Assembly (NCBI GenBank): GCA_965207165.1
Contig: OZ242265.1
Span: 1,798,001 to 1,862,000 of the forward strand
Reading direction: 5' to 3'
DNA length: 64,000 bases
From: JAAXHV01 sp965207165
GTDB taxonomy: Bacteria; Pseudomonadota; Gammaproteobacteria; Eutrophobiales; Eutrophobiaceae
Within the stretch, counting starts at the first letter, position 1. The number at the start of each line of letters is the position of its first letter. The position numbers were made by a program, and so were the translations under genes. Shown piece by piece: positions 43,124-52,017 of this stretch. The notes below the pieces were generated by a model. That model did no database searches, was not told the origin of the DNA, and was given only the letters and a program-made list of their open reading frames with translations.

Positions 43124-43660
43124 CTATTTCACCGGCACGGTCAAAGGCGGGTCATCAGGGATGTCACCGAACAGGAATATCTCTCCCTGCCAAAGCGCCA
43201 GGCCCTTGCCGCTGTTGAAATGAAAACTGGAGTTTATTGTCCAGGTATTCAGGTTGATAACCTGGGTGACGACCTGTCTGGTCCCAGGCTCGAGCCAACT
43301 GACCTGGTATATGTTCTCTGCAATCCTGACCGTGCCGCAAGGTTGCCGCGCATGCTCGCCGGCAAAAATATCGTGCGCAAACCATTCGCACTCGCCGTCT
43401 TCGTAAAAGAACAGGTCATGCACCATTGCCGCCGGCGCGCCCTGCACGCCTTTGTCCTTGTTTACCTCCCAGAAGGTGTGATAACCGTACCGCATGACTT
43501 TACCGGCCAATGGCCGGGACGATAAATCCACTCTCGGTTCCGACCGCTCCATGTCGTACATCGGCGACATCGGATCTTCATCTGCGAAGGCGGGGGAAAC
43601 AACGAGTGCTGCGAAAAACATGAAAAGTCCGGCAGGATAATTGAGCTTCAATAATTTCAT
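43124..43660 (-). CDS. Secreted MoaF-like (lipocalin-fold) protein
   Basis: A 178-residue protein with a signal peptide (LFMFFAALVVSPAFA). The mature part resembles MoaF/phenolic-acid-decarboxylase-like small beta barrels in segments HTFWEVNKDKGVQGAP, ENIYQVSWLEPGTRQVVTQVINLNT and the late FHFNSGKG strand. MoaF-type proteins have no established universal reaction; a small-ligand-binding or decarboxylase-like role is possible. A decayed partial copy lies 1.8 kb away at 41612-41664. It is convergent with the M19 gene. Confidence 0.65.
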   Translation of the reverse strand: MKLLKLNYPAGLFMFFAALVVSPAFADEDPMSPMYDMERSEPRVDLSSRPLAGKVMRYGYHTFWEVNKDKGVQGAPAAMVHDLFFYEDGECEWFAHDIFAGEHARQPCGTVRIAENIYQVSWLEPGTRQVVTQVINLNTWTINSSFHFNSGKGLALWQGEIFLFGDIPDDPPLTVPVK

Positions 43661-43727
43661 TTTGATCTCCTCGGTTATTAAAGATCAGAATACTGTGCAG
43701 TCTGTTACAAAAGGGGCTGGCTCGATA

Positions 43728-44195
43728 TTACTGATTTCGAACAGCAATACATTCAACTTCCACCTGTGCGCCGATAGCGAGTCCGTTGGCGCCGAACGCG
43801 CTCCTGGCCGGGTAGCGTTCAGCAAAATAGATTTTGTAGACGTCATTGAACGTTGCCCATTGGGATATATCCGCCAGCATGACCAGGCACTTGACGAGAT
43901 CGTTCATGGAATAGCCGTGCGCTTCCAGGCTCGTTTTGATGTTCTCCATTGTCTGCCGGGTCTCTCCTTCCAGCCCCCCCGGCGCGAGATTCATGGTGCC
44001 GGGCACTATGCCGACCTGGCCGGACAGGTATAGCGTGTCGCCTACACGCACTGCTTCGGACAGGGGGAGACCGGCGGGGAACACCTTGCCGGAATTGAGA
44101 TACTCTGCAGAAGCTGCGTCATCAGCCGATAGCGGCGCAGCCATACTGCCGATAAACATCATGAATATAATCAGGATATTGTATGTTTTGTTCAT
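43728..44195 (-). CDS. RidA family protein with signal peptide
   Basis: A 155-residue protein. Residues 1-24 form a signal peptide (ILIIFMMFIGSMAAPLSA), followed by a complete RidA/YjgF domain with LYLSGQVGIVPGT, TRQTMENIKTSLEAHG and YPARSAFGANGL, which holds the conserved active-site Arg. RidA hydrolyses reactive enamine/imine intermediates of PLP enzymes, normally in the cytoplasm. Export to the periplasm is unusual. It could quench imines formed by an exported amine oxidase such as the Tat-flavoprotein at 29730, or serve another role. Confidence 0.85.
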   Translation of the reverse strand: MNKTYNILIIFMMFIGSMAAPLSADDAASAEYLNSGKVFPAGLPLSEAVRVGDTLYLSGQVGIVPGTMNLAPGGLEGETRQTMENIKTSLEAHGYSMNDLVKCLVMLADISQWATFNDVYKIYFAERYPARSAFGANGLAIGAQVEVECIAVRNQ

Positions 44196-44467
44196 GGTTG
44201 ATAACTCACTTGTTTCAGTTTGGATAGTTACTGGGGTCCATCCTCATTTACAGTCTTCAACTACGCGTTATTCGACTCATTCCCGTTTACGGATTTTACC
44301 CTGCTTCATGGTGTATATCACAAACGGGCAATTCCGGCAGCGATTCTCCGGCCTCACCGTTCGCTGAAAGCATCCTGCGTGCATTCAGTTGCTGGAACTG
44401 CAGGGTTGATTGCTCCTGTGCCGGCGCAAAGATGCCGCCGGTCAGGTGCATAGTGTTTCAGGGAATA

Positions 44468-45175
44468 TCATGCCGGCCCTGTGTTCCATTGAAGCACCTC
44501 TTCCAGCGTCTTTCGTTTCAACTTCGGCACCCGTGCGTCCTTTGCGGGATAGCCTACGGGCAGCAACAACACCGCTGTTTCATTTGCCGGGCGGCCGAGC
44601 AGTTCGCTGAGAAAGCCCATCGGGTTGGGCGTGTGCGTCAAGGTACTCAGGCCCATGTGATGTATGGCGGAGATGAACAGGCCGGCGCTGATGCCGACGC
44701 TTTCCTCGACGTAATAATTCCTGGATTTTCTGCCTTCACTATCGAGGCGGTAACGTTCCTTGAACAACACCACGACCCAGGGCGCGTCGGTAATGTGTTC
44801 CTTTACCCAATCGGTACCGAGCTTCGCCAGCGCCAGGCGCCATTCATCGCTCATGCGTTCCGTGTAGGTCTGGTATTCCTCATCTTCGGTTGCCTTGCGA
44901 ATCTGCGACTTCAACTCGGGATCATCGATCGCAACGTACTTCCAGGGCTGGTTATGCGCGCCGGATGGTGCGGTATTGGCAGTCCTGACGGCATATTCGA
45001 TCAGGACCTTTGGCACGGGTTCTGTGGAAAAATGACGGGTGGTACGGCGCCTGTCGCATCCCTCGTACCAGTCTTTCGCCCTTTGCAGCATTTCCTGTTC
45101 GGGATAGCGGGTAAATTTCAACGGTTCATAGACCGGATCCGGCAGGTCCGGATACATGCGTCGATAGTCAGTCAT
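44468..45175 (-). CDS. Nitroreductase-fold flavoprotein, iodotyrosine deiodinase-like
   Basis: A 235-residue FMN protein of the nitroreductase superfamily that resembles animal iodotyrosine deiodinase along its length. It shows RRRTTRHFS (FMN phosphate), TAPSGAHNQPW, the lid region, YYVEESVGISAG and LGRPANETAVLLLPVGYP. The three residues that grip the halotyrosine zwitterion in human IYD (Glu157, Tyr161, Lys182) are present with identical spacing as E100, Y104 and K125. Reductive dehalogenation of iodo-, bromo- or chlorotyrosine is therefore the predicted activity. No signal or membrane anchor is present, unlike vertebrate IYD. Confidence 0.85.
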   Translation of the reverse strand: MTDYRRMYPDLPDPVYEPLKFTRYPEQEMLQRAKDWYEGCDRRRTTRHFSTEPVPKVLIEYAVRTANTAPSGAHNQPWKYVAIDDPELKSQIRKATEDEEYQTYTERMSDEWRLALAKLGTDWVKEHITDAPWVVVLFKERYRLDSEGRKSRNYYVEESVGISAGLFISAIHHMGLSTLTHTPNPMGFLSELLGRPANETAVLLLPVGYPAKDARVPKLKRKTLEEVLQWNTGPA

Positions 45176-45276
45176 TTTGATAGTCAGCTGTTTTGACGAG
45201 CGTGTATTAGATAGGATAGCGCTAATCAGTGCAAACCCTTCCTTTTGACCATCGACCGGATGACGTCAGTCTTGAT

Positions 45277-45314
45277 ATATTATGTATAATATGTAAAATA
45301 TGTAGGTTACATAT
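45277..45314 (+). promoter_or_regulatory. Toxin-antitoxin promoter with paired operator palindromes
   Basis: Two perfect 7-bp inverted repeats occur: ATATTAT-GT-ATAATAT (45277-45292) and ATATGTA-GGT-TACATAT (45298-45314), with centres about 21-22 bp apart (two helical turns). A consensus -10 TATAAT (45285-45290) lies within the first, and the second covers the expected start point. This is the usual design for autorepression by a Phd-type antitoxin. Confidence 0.65.
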
Positions 45315-45329
45315 ACACCAGGATTCCTT

Positions 45330-45590
45330 ATGACAAGCGTAACAATCACTCAACTACAGCGACATATTGGCGATATTCAGGAGATGGCTTCAAAAGAACC
45401 CGTCTGTATAACCCGAAATGGCCGGGAAAAATATATCCTGCTATCGGCCGAGGAATACCAGCGCCTGAAACGCCGGGACAGGCAGGTCCTGGGTGTTGAG
45501 GACTTGAGTGAGGACGATGTCCGTGACATAGCTGCGGCAAACGTGCCTGAAGAATACGCCTACCTGAACCAGTTGCTCAGCGAAGAATAA
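45330..45590 (+). CDS. Phd/YefM-family antitoxin
   Basis: An 86-residue protein with the Phd/YefM N-terminal DNA-binding fold (TITQLQRHIGDIQEMASKEP, VCITRNGREKYILLSAEEYQRL) and an acidic C-terminal tail expected to wrap the toxin. It is followed 15 bp later by a PemK/MazF-like gene. The upstream palindromes fit autorepression. Pairing a Phd-type antitoxin with a PemK-like toxin is a hybrid combination that occurs in other genomes. Confidence 0.88.
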   Translation: MTSVTITQLQRHIGDIQEMASKEPVCITRNGREKYILLSAEEYQRLKRRDRQVLGVEDLSEDDVRDIAAANVPEEYAYLNQLLSEE

Positions 45591-45605
45591 TCAAAAAAAC
45601 TCCGC

Positions 45606-46034
45606 ATGTCACAGTTCCCAGCGCCGTTTCCGGGTCTTGTTATCAGCTATTCCTATCTCTGGCGTAAAGATTACCTTGCAGGGCAGGAGGAAGGTGCCAA
45701 AGACAGGCCATGCGCAGTAGTTCTGTCCAGGGCCACAAAAGGGAACGATACGGTCGTTACTGTTGCACCGATAACTCATAGCGAACCGGAGATTCCTGAC
45801 ATGGCGGTAGAAATACCCGCCAAAGTAAAAGAATCTCTGAACCTGGACAGTGAAGTTTCCTGGATTATCTGCACGGAAGTGAACCGGTTTGTCTGGCCTG
45901 GCCCGGATATAAGACCGATTGCCAGGCAAGGCAATAAAACATACAGCTATGGTGTTTTGCCTCCCCGGCTGTTTTCAAGAGTCACGAAAACCATTGTCAG
46001 CTCGCTGGCAAGAATAGTCAGCCGCAGTGCATGA
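45606..46034 (+). CDS. PemK/MazF-like toxin
   Basis: A 142-residue protein with a CcdB/PemK-type opening (FPGLVISYSYLWRKDY), the RPCAVVLS strand and a central VVTVAPITHSEP segment, where MazF proteins keep conserved Arg, Ser or Thr residues. It probably cleaves RNA and is neutralised by the antitoxin encoded 15 bp upstream. Assignment rests on fold motifs and on context; it is more divergent than classical MazF, so the activity is not certain. Confidence 0.75.
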   Translation: MSQFPAPFPGLVISYSYLWRKDYLAGQEEGAKDRPCAVVLSRATKGNDTVVTVAPITHSEPEIPDMAVEIPAKVKESLNLDSEVSWIICTEVNRFVWPGPDIRPIARQGNKTYSYGVLPPRLFSRVTKTIVSSLARIVSRSA

Positions 46035-46122
46035 GGCATGATTGACATGCAACTGCCACGGCGACACGGCCAATGGCATCGTACGGGTGACATGACTGCG
46101 GGAAGACAAAATTACCCGAAGT

Positions 46123-46992
46123 TTAAACCTGGTCCCGGCTGTCCTGCCCGATACAACCGATACGGGTAAAGGGAATGAGGCGCGGGGTGGACGCCTGGTA
46201 GTCCCGGTAAGACGGGTAACGGGACAGGGATATGGATTCGGCCAGTCGCGTTGACCCGAAGAACACCAGCGTAAGCACGATAAAGCCCAGAGCGGTCCAG
46301 TGTATCCATTGACCTGTCGCCGCGACCGCAAACAGGTAAAACACGTACCACATGCCCATTTCACAGGTATAACTGGGGTGACGGCAGTATTTGAACAGGC
46401 CGCTGGTAATAAACGGCTGTTCCACGGTCTCCCCGGCGTTGAGCCTGCGTTTCTTATCCTGTTGGAACGCCCACATCTGCCCGTCAGAGACGGCCTCGAT
46501 GATAAACAGGACGGCAAACAGCATAACGGCAATGGCATCCAGTAAATCGAGCGGTTGAGCCCGGCCCGACCACGCCTGGTGTATCGGAGAAGTAAACAAC
46601 CATACGATCAGCAGTTGCCCCGGTGCGATAAATGCGAAATTCAGCAGTTGGAAACCGACGGGTCCAAGACGTTCCCGCATGACCATCCAGCGGTAGTCTT
46701 CCCCGCCTGCCTGGAAACCACCTTTGCGTGCGTAGTTGAAGGTGAGCCGGGCGCCCCACGCCAGCACCAGGAGCGTCATGATGTTGAGCCGCGCCGATCC
46801 GAAATCCGCATCAGCCGCCACCAGCAGGCAATAAATGCCGGGACAAATGGACCAGATACGGTCGACCCAGGAATATTCCCGCGTCAGCACCGACAACAGC
46901 CAGCACAGGATTGCCAGGATGACGGTCAGGTCCAGCGCCGTTCCGTAAGGAGTGCCCTGCAACGGATGCGGTATGAAGTTGATATCGATCAT
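46123..46992 (-). CDS. DUF1295 / steroid 5-alpha-reductase-like membrane protein
   Basis: A 289-residue protein with about seven membrane helices. It carries the DUF1295 signature SWVDRIWSICPGIYC near the N-terminus and the C-terminal reductase-like segment FKYCRHPSYTCEMGMWYVFYLF. Relatives include isoprenylcysteine methyltransferases and 5-alpha-reductases. An NADPH- or SAM-dependent modification of a lipid is likely, but neither cofactor nor substrate is decided. It is convergent with the toxin gene and divergent from the DUF3604 gene. Confidence 0.83.
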   Translation of the reverse strand: MIDINFIPHPLQGTPYGTALDLTVILAILCWLLSVLTREYSWVDRIWSICPGIYCLLVAADADFGSARLNIMTLLVLAWGARLTFNYARKGGFQAGGEDYRWMVMRERLGPVGFQLLNFAFIAPGQLLIVWLFTSPIHQAWSGRAQPLDLLDAIAVMLFAVLFIIEAVSDGQMWAFQQDKKRRLNAGETVEQPFITSGLFKYCRHPSYTCEMGMWYVFYLFAVAATGQWIHWTALGFIVLTLVFFGSTRLAESISLSRYPSYRDYQASTPRLIPFTRIGCIGQDSRDQV

Positions 46993-47106
46993 CCTGTATG
47001 GTCTCTCGTATTAATGTCCGGGGCTGCAGTCTCCGGAGAACCCGCAACCTGAACAATATATAATTAATGACCCGATGACAATAATCCGGCTAAACCGGTA
47101 GATTCA

Positions 47107-49473
47107 ATGTCTTGTAAATACAGCGCCAGCCTGTTGTCCGTAGCAACCAGTATCCTGTTTGCCATTCTTGCCGCCACGCCCGCTTCGCTGCACGCAGAAA
47201 CAATCCCGGCAGGGTCGGCAAGTGAAGAGTTTGAACTCGACCTGGGACCCCAGGGGAAAGAGTATAACCGCGACCTGTACGGATACGGAAGCCTGCTGGA
47301 ACAGGAGAACATAGCAGCCGGTGAAACAGGCTCCTGGAGGCTTGTCTACCATGTCGGACGCCTGGGTGTGGATGACGGCGGCCGCATTTTCCTGCTATTC
47401 AACGCCGTCGCGGACTGGGGTACATTCCAATTTGACGACCCCCAGGCGGCCGGTTATGTGTCTGTGCGCACGGACGGTAACGCCCGGGTTACCGCCCACA
47501 GGAATTCACGGCACGCAGGACCCAGGCCCTACTGGGGCGGCCTAATCATCACGGTCCGCGAAGGGAACCTGGTCAAGGGAAACAGGGTTTTTATCACGCT
47601 TGGCGATAGCAGCGGCGGCAGCCCCGGCATACGCGCCCCGACAATTGTCTCGCACCTTGCCCACGAGTTCCGTTTCATGGTTGATCCGCTGAACGCGGTG
47701 AATCCTGTACGGGTGAACGACTCACCCGGTACACGTATCGTCGGTGGAGATACCGCCAGGCTGGAGGCCTTGTGGCCTTCTGAAGCTGACTCAGGCGGGC
47801 GGACCTGGCTGCTGGTCAAGGCCAAGGATAAATGGGGCAACCCGGCAAAATCATACACCGGCACCGTCCGGATAAACGCACCGGGGTTCAGGAGCCTCCC
47901 TGCTACGTATCGTTTCACGGAAATTGACGCAGGATATCATCGGTTTGAAGACGTTATCGTCCCGGAGTCGGGTGAACACGTAATCAGCATTTCAGACACC
48001 GGGAATAATAAGCTGTCTGCACAAACAAACGTAATGGCAGTTAAAAATGACGGCGACCTCCGCCCCTATTGCGGCGACTTGCACGGTCAGCATATTCGCG
48101 GTTCATCCAACCTCAACCAATACGCCTCCTATGCCCGCGGCTTTGCCGGCATCGACTTCATGTCCTGGGCCGTCAATGATTTCCACCTGACCGGCGCAAC
48201 CTGGGAGGACATCCAGCAAACCAGCAGGGAATTCAACGAGCCAGATCGTTTTGTTGTATTTCCCGGTTACGAATGGTCGGGAACTACCGGACGGGGCGGC
48301 GATCATAACATCATATACCTGGAGGAAAACCAGCCGCTGTATCGCAGCGCCTACGTGGAACATGACCTGCGCGGATACGATTACAAGATGGACCGCTACA
48401 CGGTTGACTCGTTGATCAGGTCGCTCACGCCTGAAAATGTATTCCTTATGCCGCATATCGGTGGGCGACGGGCCAATCTGGATTTTTTTGACCCTGAAAT
48501 GATGCCGTTCATCGAGATCTATTCAGACCACGGCCAGTTCGAGTGGTTTCTGAAAGATGCATTAACGCGTGGCTTGAAAGCCGGGTTTACGGCCAGCAGC
48601 GACGATGTATATGGAAAACCCGGCGACTCCATACCCGGTGACCGCCTGTTTGCGGTACACGGCGGCATCACCTGCGTCTATGCAGCAGGCCTTAACAGGA
48701 GGGACCTGTGGCGTGCCTTCAAGGCGCGGCGCGTCTACGGCACGACCGGCGAACGTATGCAACTGCGCTTCAAAACCGGCGGACACTGGCTCGGCGAAGA
48801 GGTATATACGACAGAACCACCCGTTTTCAGCGTGGAAGCCGGCGGCACGGCCGGCATCGAACGGGTAGAGGTCCTGCGCGGAACGGAGGTTGCGTACACC
48901 CACAGACCGGAAGCTGGACAAAATAGCGACAGGATTAAACTCATCTGGCGCGGCGCAGCTTCAAGGGAAAGGGCGAGACAAACCACCTGGCAGGGAAAAA
49001 TCAAGGTCGTGGGAGGTGATATCCGGAAGATCACGCGCTACAGACTCGACTACCCCACCGAGTTGCTCGTGCAGGAAAGCAACAAGGAAATCAGGTTCGA
49101 TACGGTTACCGCGGGAGACGAGGATGGCGTGATCCTGGACCTGGCGACAACGGGTAAAGAAACATTATTGTTCGAGTCGGAGATTAACTCACGCAGCCAG
49201 TTTGATGATGCCGGCGAAGGAACAAATACCATCAGCCTGGAGCTGCCCTTGCAGGAGATAAGCGAGCAGGACCTGGTCTACCCCGCCGGCGGCGTTGACC
49301 GGGAGATAGTCGTCAGAAAAACCGGGAGCGATTATCCACGGAGGGTCATGTTTACCTGGACGGAACAGCAAATGCCGGACCAGACAACTGCATACTGGGT
49401 GCGTGTCCTGCAGGAAGACGGGGCGACAGCCTGGTCGAGTCCGATATTCGTAACACCGGGCGATGGCCTATAA
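47107..49473 (+). CDS. DUF3604 (PHP-like) exported protein
   Basis: A 788-residue protein with a signal peptide (SLLSVATSILFAILAATPASLHA). An N-terminal beta-sandwich region (about 35-310) precedes a PHP-like metal domain with YCGDLHGQH, VFPGYEWSG, DHNIIYLEE, FLMPHIGG and ASSDDVYGKPG. The C-terminal 150 residues are beta-rich. DUF3604 proteins are predicted metal hydrolases of unknown substrate, frequent in marine gammaproteobacteria. Its stop codon overlaps the stop of the convergent repeat protein by 6 bp. Confidence 0.85.
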   Translation: MSCKYSASLLSVATSILFAILAATPASLHAETIPAGSASEEFELDLGPQGKEYNRDLYGYGSLLEQENIAAGETGSWRLVYHVGRLGVDDGGRIFLLFNAVADWGTFQFDDPQAAGYVSVRTDGNARVTAHRNSRHAGPRPYWGGLIITVREGNLVKGNRVFITLGDSSGGSPGIRAPTIVSHLAHEFRFMVDPLNAVNPVRVNDSPGTRIVGGDTARLEALWPSEADSGGRTWLLVKAKDKWGNPAKSYTGTVRINAPGFRSLPATYRFTEIDAGYHRFEDVIVPESGEHVISISDTGNNKLSAQTNVMAVKNDGDLRPYCGDLHGQHIRGSSNLNQYASYARGFAGIDFMSWAVNDFHLTGATWEDIQQTSREFNEPDRFVVFPGYEWSGTTGRGGDHNIIYLEENQPLYRSAYVEHDLRGYDYKMDRYTVDSLIRSLTPENVFLMPHIGGRRANLDFFDPEMMPFIEIYSDHGQFEWFLKDALTRGLKAGFTASSDDVYGKPGDSIPGDRLFAVHGGITCVYAAGLNRRDLWRAFKARRVYGTTGERMQLRFKTGGHWLGEEVYTTEPPVFSVEAGGTAGIERVEVLRGTEVAYTHRPEAGQNSDRIKLIWRGAASRERARQTTWQGKIKVVGGDIRKITRYRLDYPTELLVQESNKEIRFDTVTAGDEDGVILDLATTGKETLLFESEINSRSQFDDAGEGTNTISLELPLQEISEQDLVYPAGGVDREIVVRKTGSDYPRRVMFTWTEQQMPDQTTAYWVRVLQEDGATAWSSPIFVTPGDGL

Positions 49474-52005
49474 CACGTCCATGACACTCAGGGTATACGT
49501 GCCGGTGTAGTCCTCATAAGCACCGGCAGCAATGTAGTAGGTGCTCGTCTCCGGGGCTTCAAAATAGAGCCGGCTGTTGCGCCCTTCGCCGCCGTCGTCA
49601 TTGGCGGCGCCGGGTATTAATTCTCCGTCCATATCATAGATGCCGAGCAGGTTCGGGTCGTCAAGGTCGCCCTGGCCCGTGCGCCAGCCTTCAAGGTCCA
49701 TCCGGTATTCCCGGCCGCCGGTGAGATCCACCACAAACCAGTCGGTATCGCCCGGCCGTTCGATTTCGCCCGTGCTTGACCCGCCGACCACTACAACGGC
49801 GCCGGTTGCAGTCGATGCCGGGTAATCATCGGGAACTTCGCTCACTGACAACCGGTATGCGCCGCTATGCGCGACATGGGCGCCGGCAGCGACGTAGTAT
49901 GTGGCCGTTTCAGCGGGAATAAAGTCCAGCCGGCTGTTGTAACCTTCACCGCCATCGTCATTATCAACGGCGCCCTCCAGCAGGCCGCCGGCAGCATCGT
50001 AAATACCGAGCAGGGACGGGTCTTCAAGATCGCCCTGCCCCGTTGAGGTCCCTTCAAGGTCAATCCGGTAATGGCCACCCGCAACCAGCGTGACGGCGAA
50101 CCAGTCCACGTCGCCACCGTAGTCAACCGTGCCGCCAACCGGGACGCCCACTGTTACCGCGGCGCCGGTATCGACCGCAGCCGGGTAGTCATCGGCAACT
50201 TCCTTCACCGACACCCGGTACGACCCGGTGCGGTTGCTGTAAGCGCCGGCGGAAATGTAGTAAGTACCCGACTCCGGCGCAAGAATATCCACGCGGCTGT
50301 TGAGTCCCGCACCGCCGTCATCGTCTGCCGTTCCCGGCAAAAGTTCCCTGTCAAAATAAAGGCCGTGCAGGTACGGGTCGAGCAGGGTGCCCTGATCCGT
50401 GGGCGACCCTTCGAGGTCGACCCGGTATGGCCTGCCTCCAGTGAGTTCCACCGCAAACCAGTCGCGGTCGCGGGGCCGTCCGATGTCGCCCGTGCTCGAC
50501 CCGCCGACCGTCACCCTGCCTTCGGTGAGTCTGCTGGTCCCGAACTCATCCGTCAGCCTGTTCACGTACACCGTGTAGGATCCCGTGCGGCCGTCGCCGT
50601 CGACACCGATGAAATAGATGCCGGACGCATCCGCCTTGAACTCCAGGTCCGCGTTGTAGCCCAGCTTGCCGCTGCCGTTCCCCGCGGCAGCCGTGTAGAG
50701 AACAGCGCCTTCTGCATCATAGACGGTCAGGCCCGGGTTATACAGCGACCCGCCGTAATCATTCCGGGTATTGCCCATGGCCTCGATGCGGTACTCTATT
50801 CCCGCTTCCAGGTCGACGGCAAACCAGTCCTCGTCCGCGCCGTTTTCCAGGGCGCCCCTGGAACTGCCGCCGACCTGTACCATACCGGCAGTGCCGGTAT
50901 CCGCGCGTTGTTCAAAAACTTCCGTTACCGATACCGTGTAGGTTCCGGTGCCTCTCGTGTAATAAGCGCCGACGGAAAGATAGTAGTCTCCCGATTCCGG
51001 TGCGCGTACCAGTACCAGGCTGTCTGTGCCTGCACCACTGTCGTTATCGGCTGAGTCCGGGAGTTTCTCACCGTAATCTCCATCCCCGTTATCCAGGTAA
51101 ATGCCGTGCAGGTATGGATCGGCAAGGGTCCTCTTGCCGGTCTTGCTCCCTTGAATTTCCACCTGGTACAACGCACCGGCATCCAGCGTGACCTTAAACC
51201 AGTCGCTTTCGCCACGTCTTTCGATCTCCCCGGTAAGCGGATTGCCGACAGCCAGCGCGCCGTAGGCGCCGACCGGATAATCATCAGTGATGGTAATATC
51301 CTGTAGCGACAGCTTGTAACTGCCTGTGTTTGTCATGTTATCCGTGGCGCCACCGACCTCAACGGTGTAAACACCGTCCTCCCCCGGCATGAAAAATATG
51401 CGGGTGGCGTCATCCCTGTTAACAGCGGTGATGAGGTTGCCCTGCTCATCGCGCAGGTCGAACAACCTGCCGGTTATCTGCCGTGCAGCGACCGGGGATC
51501 CGTCTATCTCAATGCGGTAGGTCCTGCCCGCCTCCAGCCTTATTCCGAAATTATCGCGGTCGCCCGGCAACTCGATCTCTCCTCTCGCCCAGCTATCTGC
51601 GCCCAGGACGCCATACTCTCCATCCGGGTAGTCATCCGCCGCGACTTCCTCTACCGACAGTTTGTATGTGCCTTCGCCGTCTCCCCTGGCGCCGACGGAA
51701 ATGTAATAATCACCGTACCTGTCCGCGCTAAAAAACATGCGGCTGTTAAGCCTGACCCCGCCATCGTCATTCTGTGTATCCGGCAGCAGCGCCTCCCGGT
51801 TATCGTGGATCCCGAGCAGTTTCGGATCAGTAAGGGTCCCCGCCCGCGTCGGCAATCCCTCCAGGTCGATGCGGTAGGTCTTGCCCGCCTGCAGCCTTAC
51901 CTTGATCCAGTCGACATCGCCCCCGGTTTCAAGCTCGCCCGTTGCCGAATCGCCGACACGGAGGACACCCGTGGTCGAACTGTCCCGGGTATAATCGTCA
52001 GACAC
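49468..52005 (-). CDS. Surface protein of seven PPC-like beta repeats, no signal peptide
   Basis: An 845-residue acidic protein made of seven repeats of about 120 residues. Each repeat begins near DDYP, contains STGEIExxGDxDWFxVxLxAG, YRIDLEG, DPxLxGIYD, NDDGGxGxNSRL and ends TYYIAAGAYxxxTGTYxLSV. This is the bacterial pre-peptidase C-terminal (PPC) pattern, usually a secretion or binding module attached to an enzyme, but no catalytic domain is present. No signal peptide is found at the ATG 12 bp after the autotransporter gene, so export would need another route. Repeats 2 and 4 are the most divergent. Confidence 0.82.
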   Translation of the reverse strand: MSDDYTRDSSTTGVLRVGDSATGELETGGDVDWIKVRLQAGKTYRIDLEGLPTRAGTLTDPKLLGIHDNREALLPDTQNDDGGVRLNSRMFFSADRYGDYYISVGARGDGEGTYKLSVEEVAADDYPDGEYGVLGADSWARGEIELPGDRDNFGIRLEAGRTYRIEIDGSPVAARQITGRLFDLRDEQGNLITAVNRDDATRIFFMPGEDGVYTVEVGGATDNMTNTGSYKLSLQDITITDDYPVGAYGALAVGNPLTGEIERRGESDWFKVTLDAGALYQVEIQGSKTGKRTLADPYLHGIYLDNGDGDYGEKLPDSADNDSGAGTDSLVLVRAPESGDYYLSVGAYYTRGTGTYTVSVTEVFEQRADTGTAGMVQVGGSSRGALENGADEDWFAVDLEAGIEYRIEAMGNTRNDYGGSLYNPGLTVYDAEGAVLYTAAAGNGSGKLGYNADLEFKADASGIYFIGVDGDGRTGSYTVYVNRLTDEFGTSRLTEGRVTVGGSSTGDIGRPRDRDWFAVELTGGRPYRVDLEGSPTDQGTLLDPYLHGLYFDRELLPGTADDDGGAGLNSRVDILAPESGTYYISAGAYSNRTGSYRVSVKEVADDYPAAVDTGAAVTVGVPVGGTVDYGGDVDWFAVTLVAGGHYRIDLEGTSTGQGDLEDPSLLGIYDAAGGLLEGAVDNDDGGEGYNSRLDFIPAETATYYVAAGAHVAHSGAYRLSVSEVPDDYPASTATGAVVVVGGSSTGEIERPGDTDWFVVDLTGGREYRMDLEGWRTGQGDLDDPNLLGIYDMDGELIPGAANDDGGEGRNSRLYFEAPETSTYYIAAGAYEDYTGTYTLSVMDVL

Positions 52006-52017
52006 GGAATACTACTC

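Noticed and set aside
44296..44450. 51-codon minus-strand ORF in the gap between the RidA and deiodinase-like genes
   Set aside because: No ribosome site, no recognisable motif, and short enough to arise by chance; the 272-bp gap otherwise shows nothing clear.
45606..46034. Treating the toxin as classical MazF
   Set aside because: Overall fold motifs fit PemK/MazF, but several conserved positions are not clear, so only a family-level call is made.
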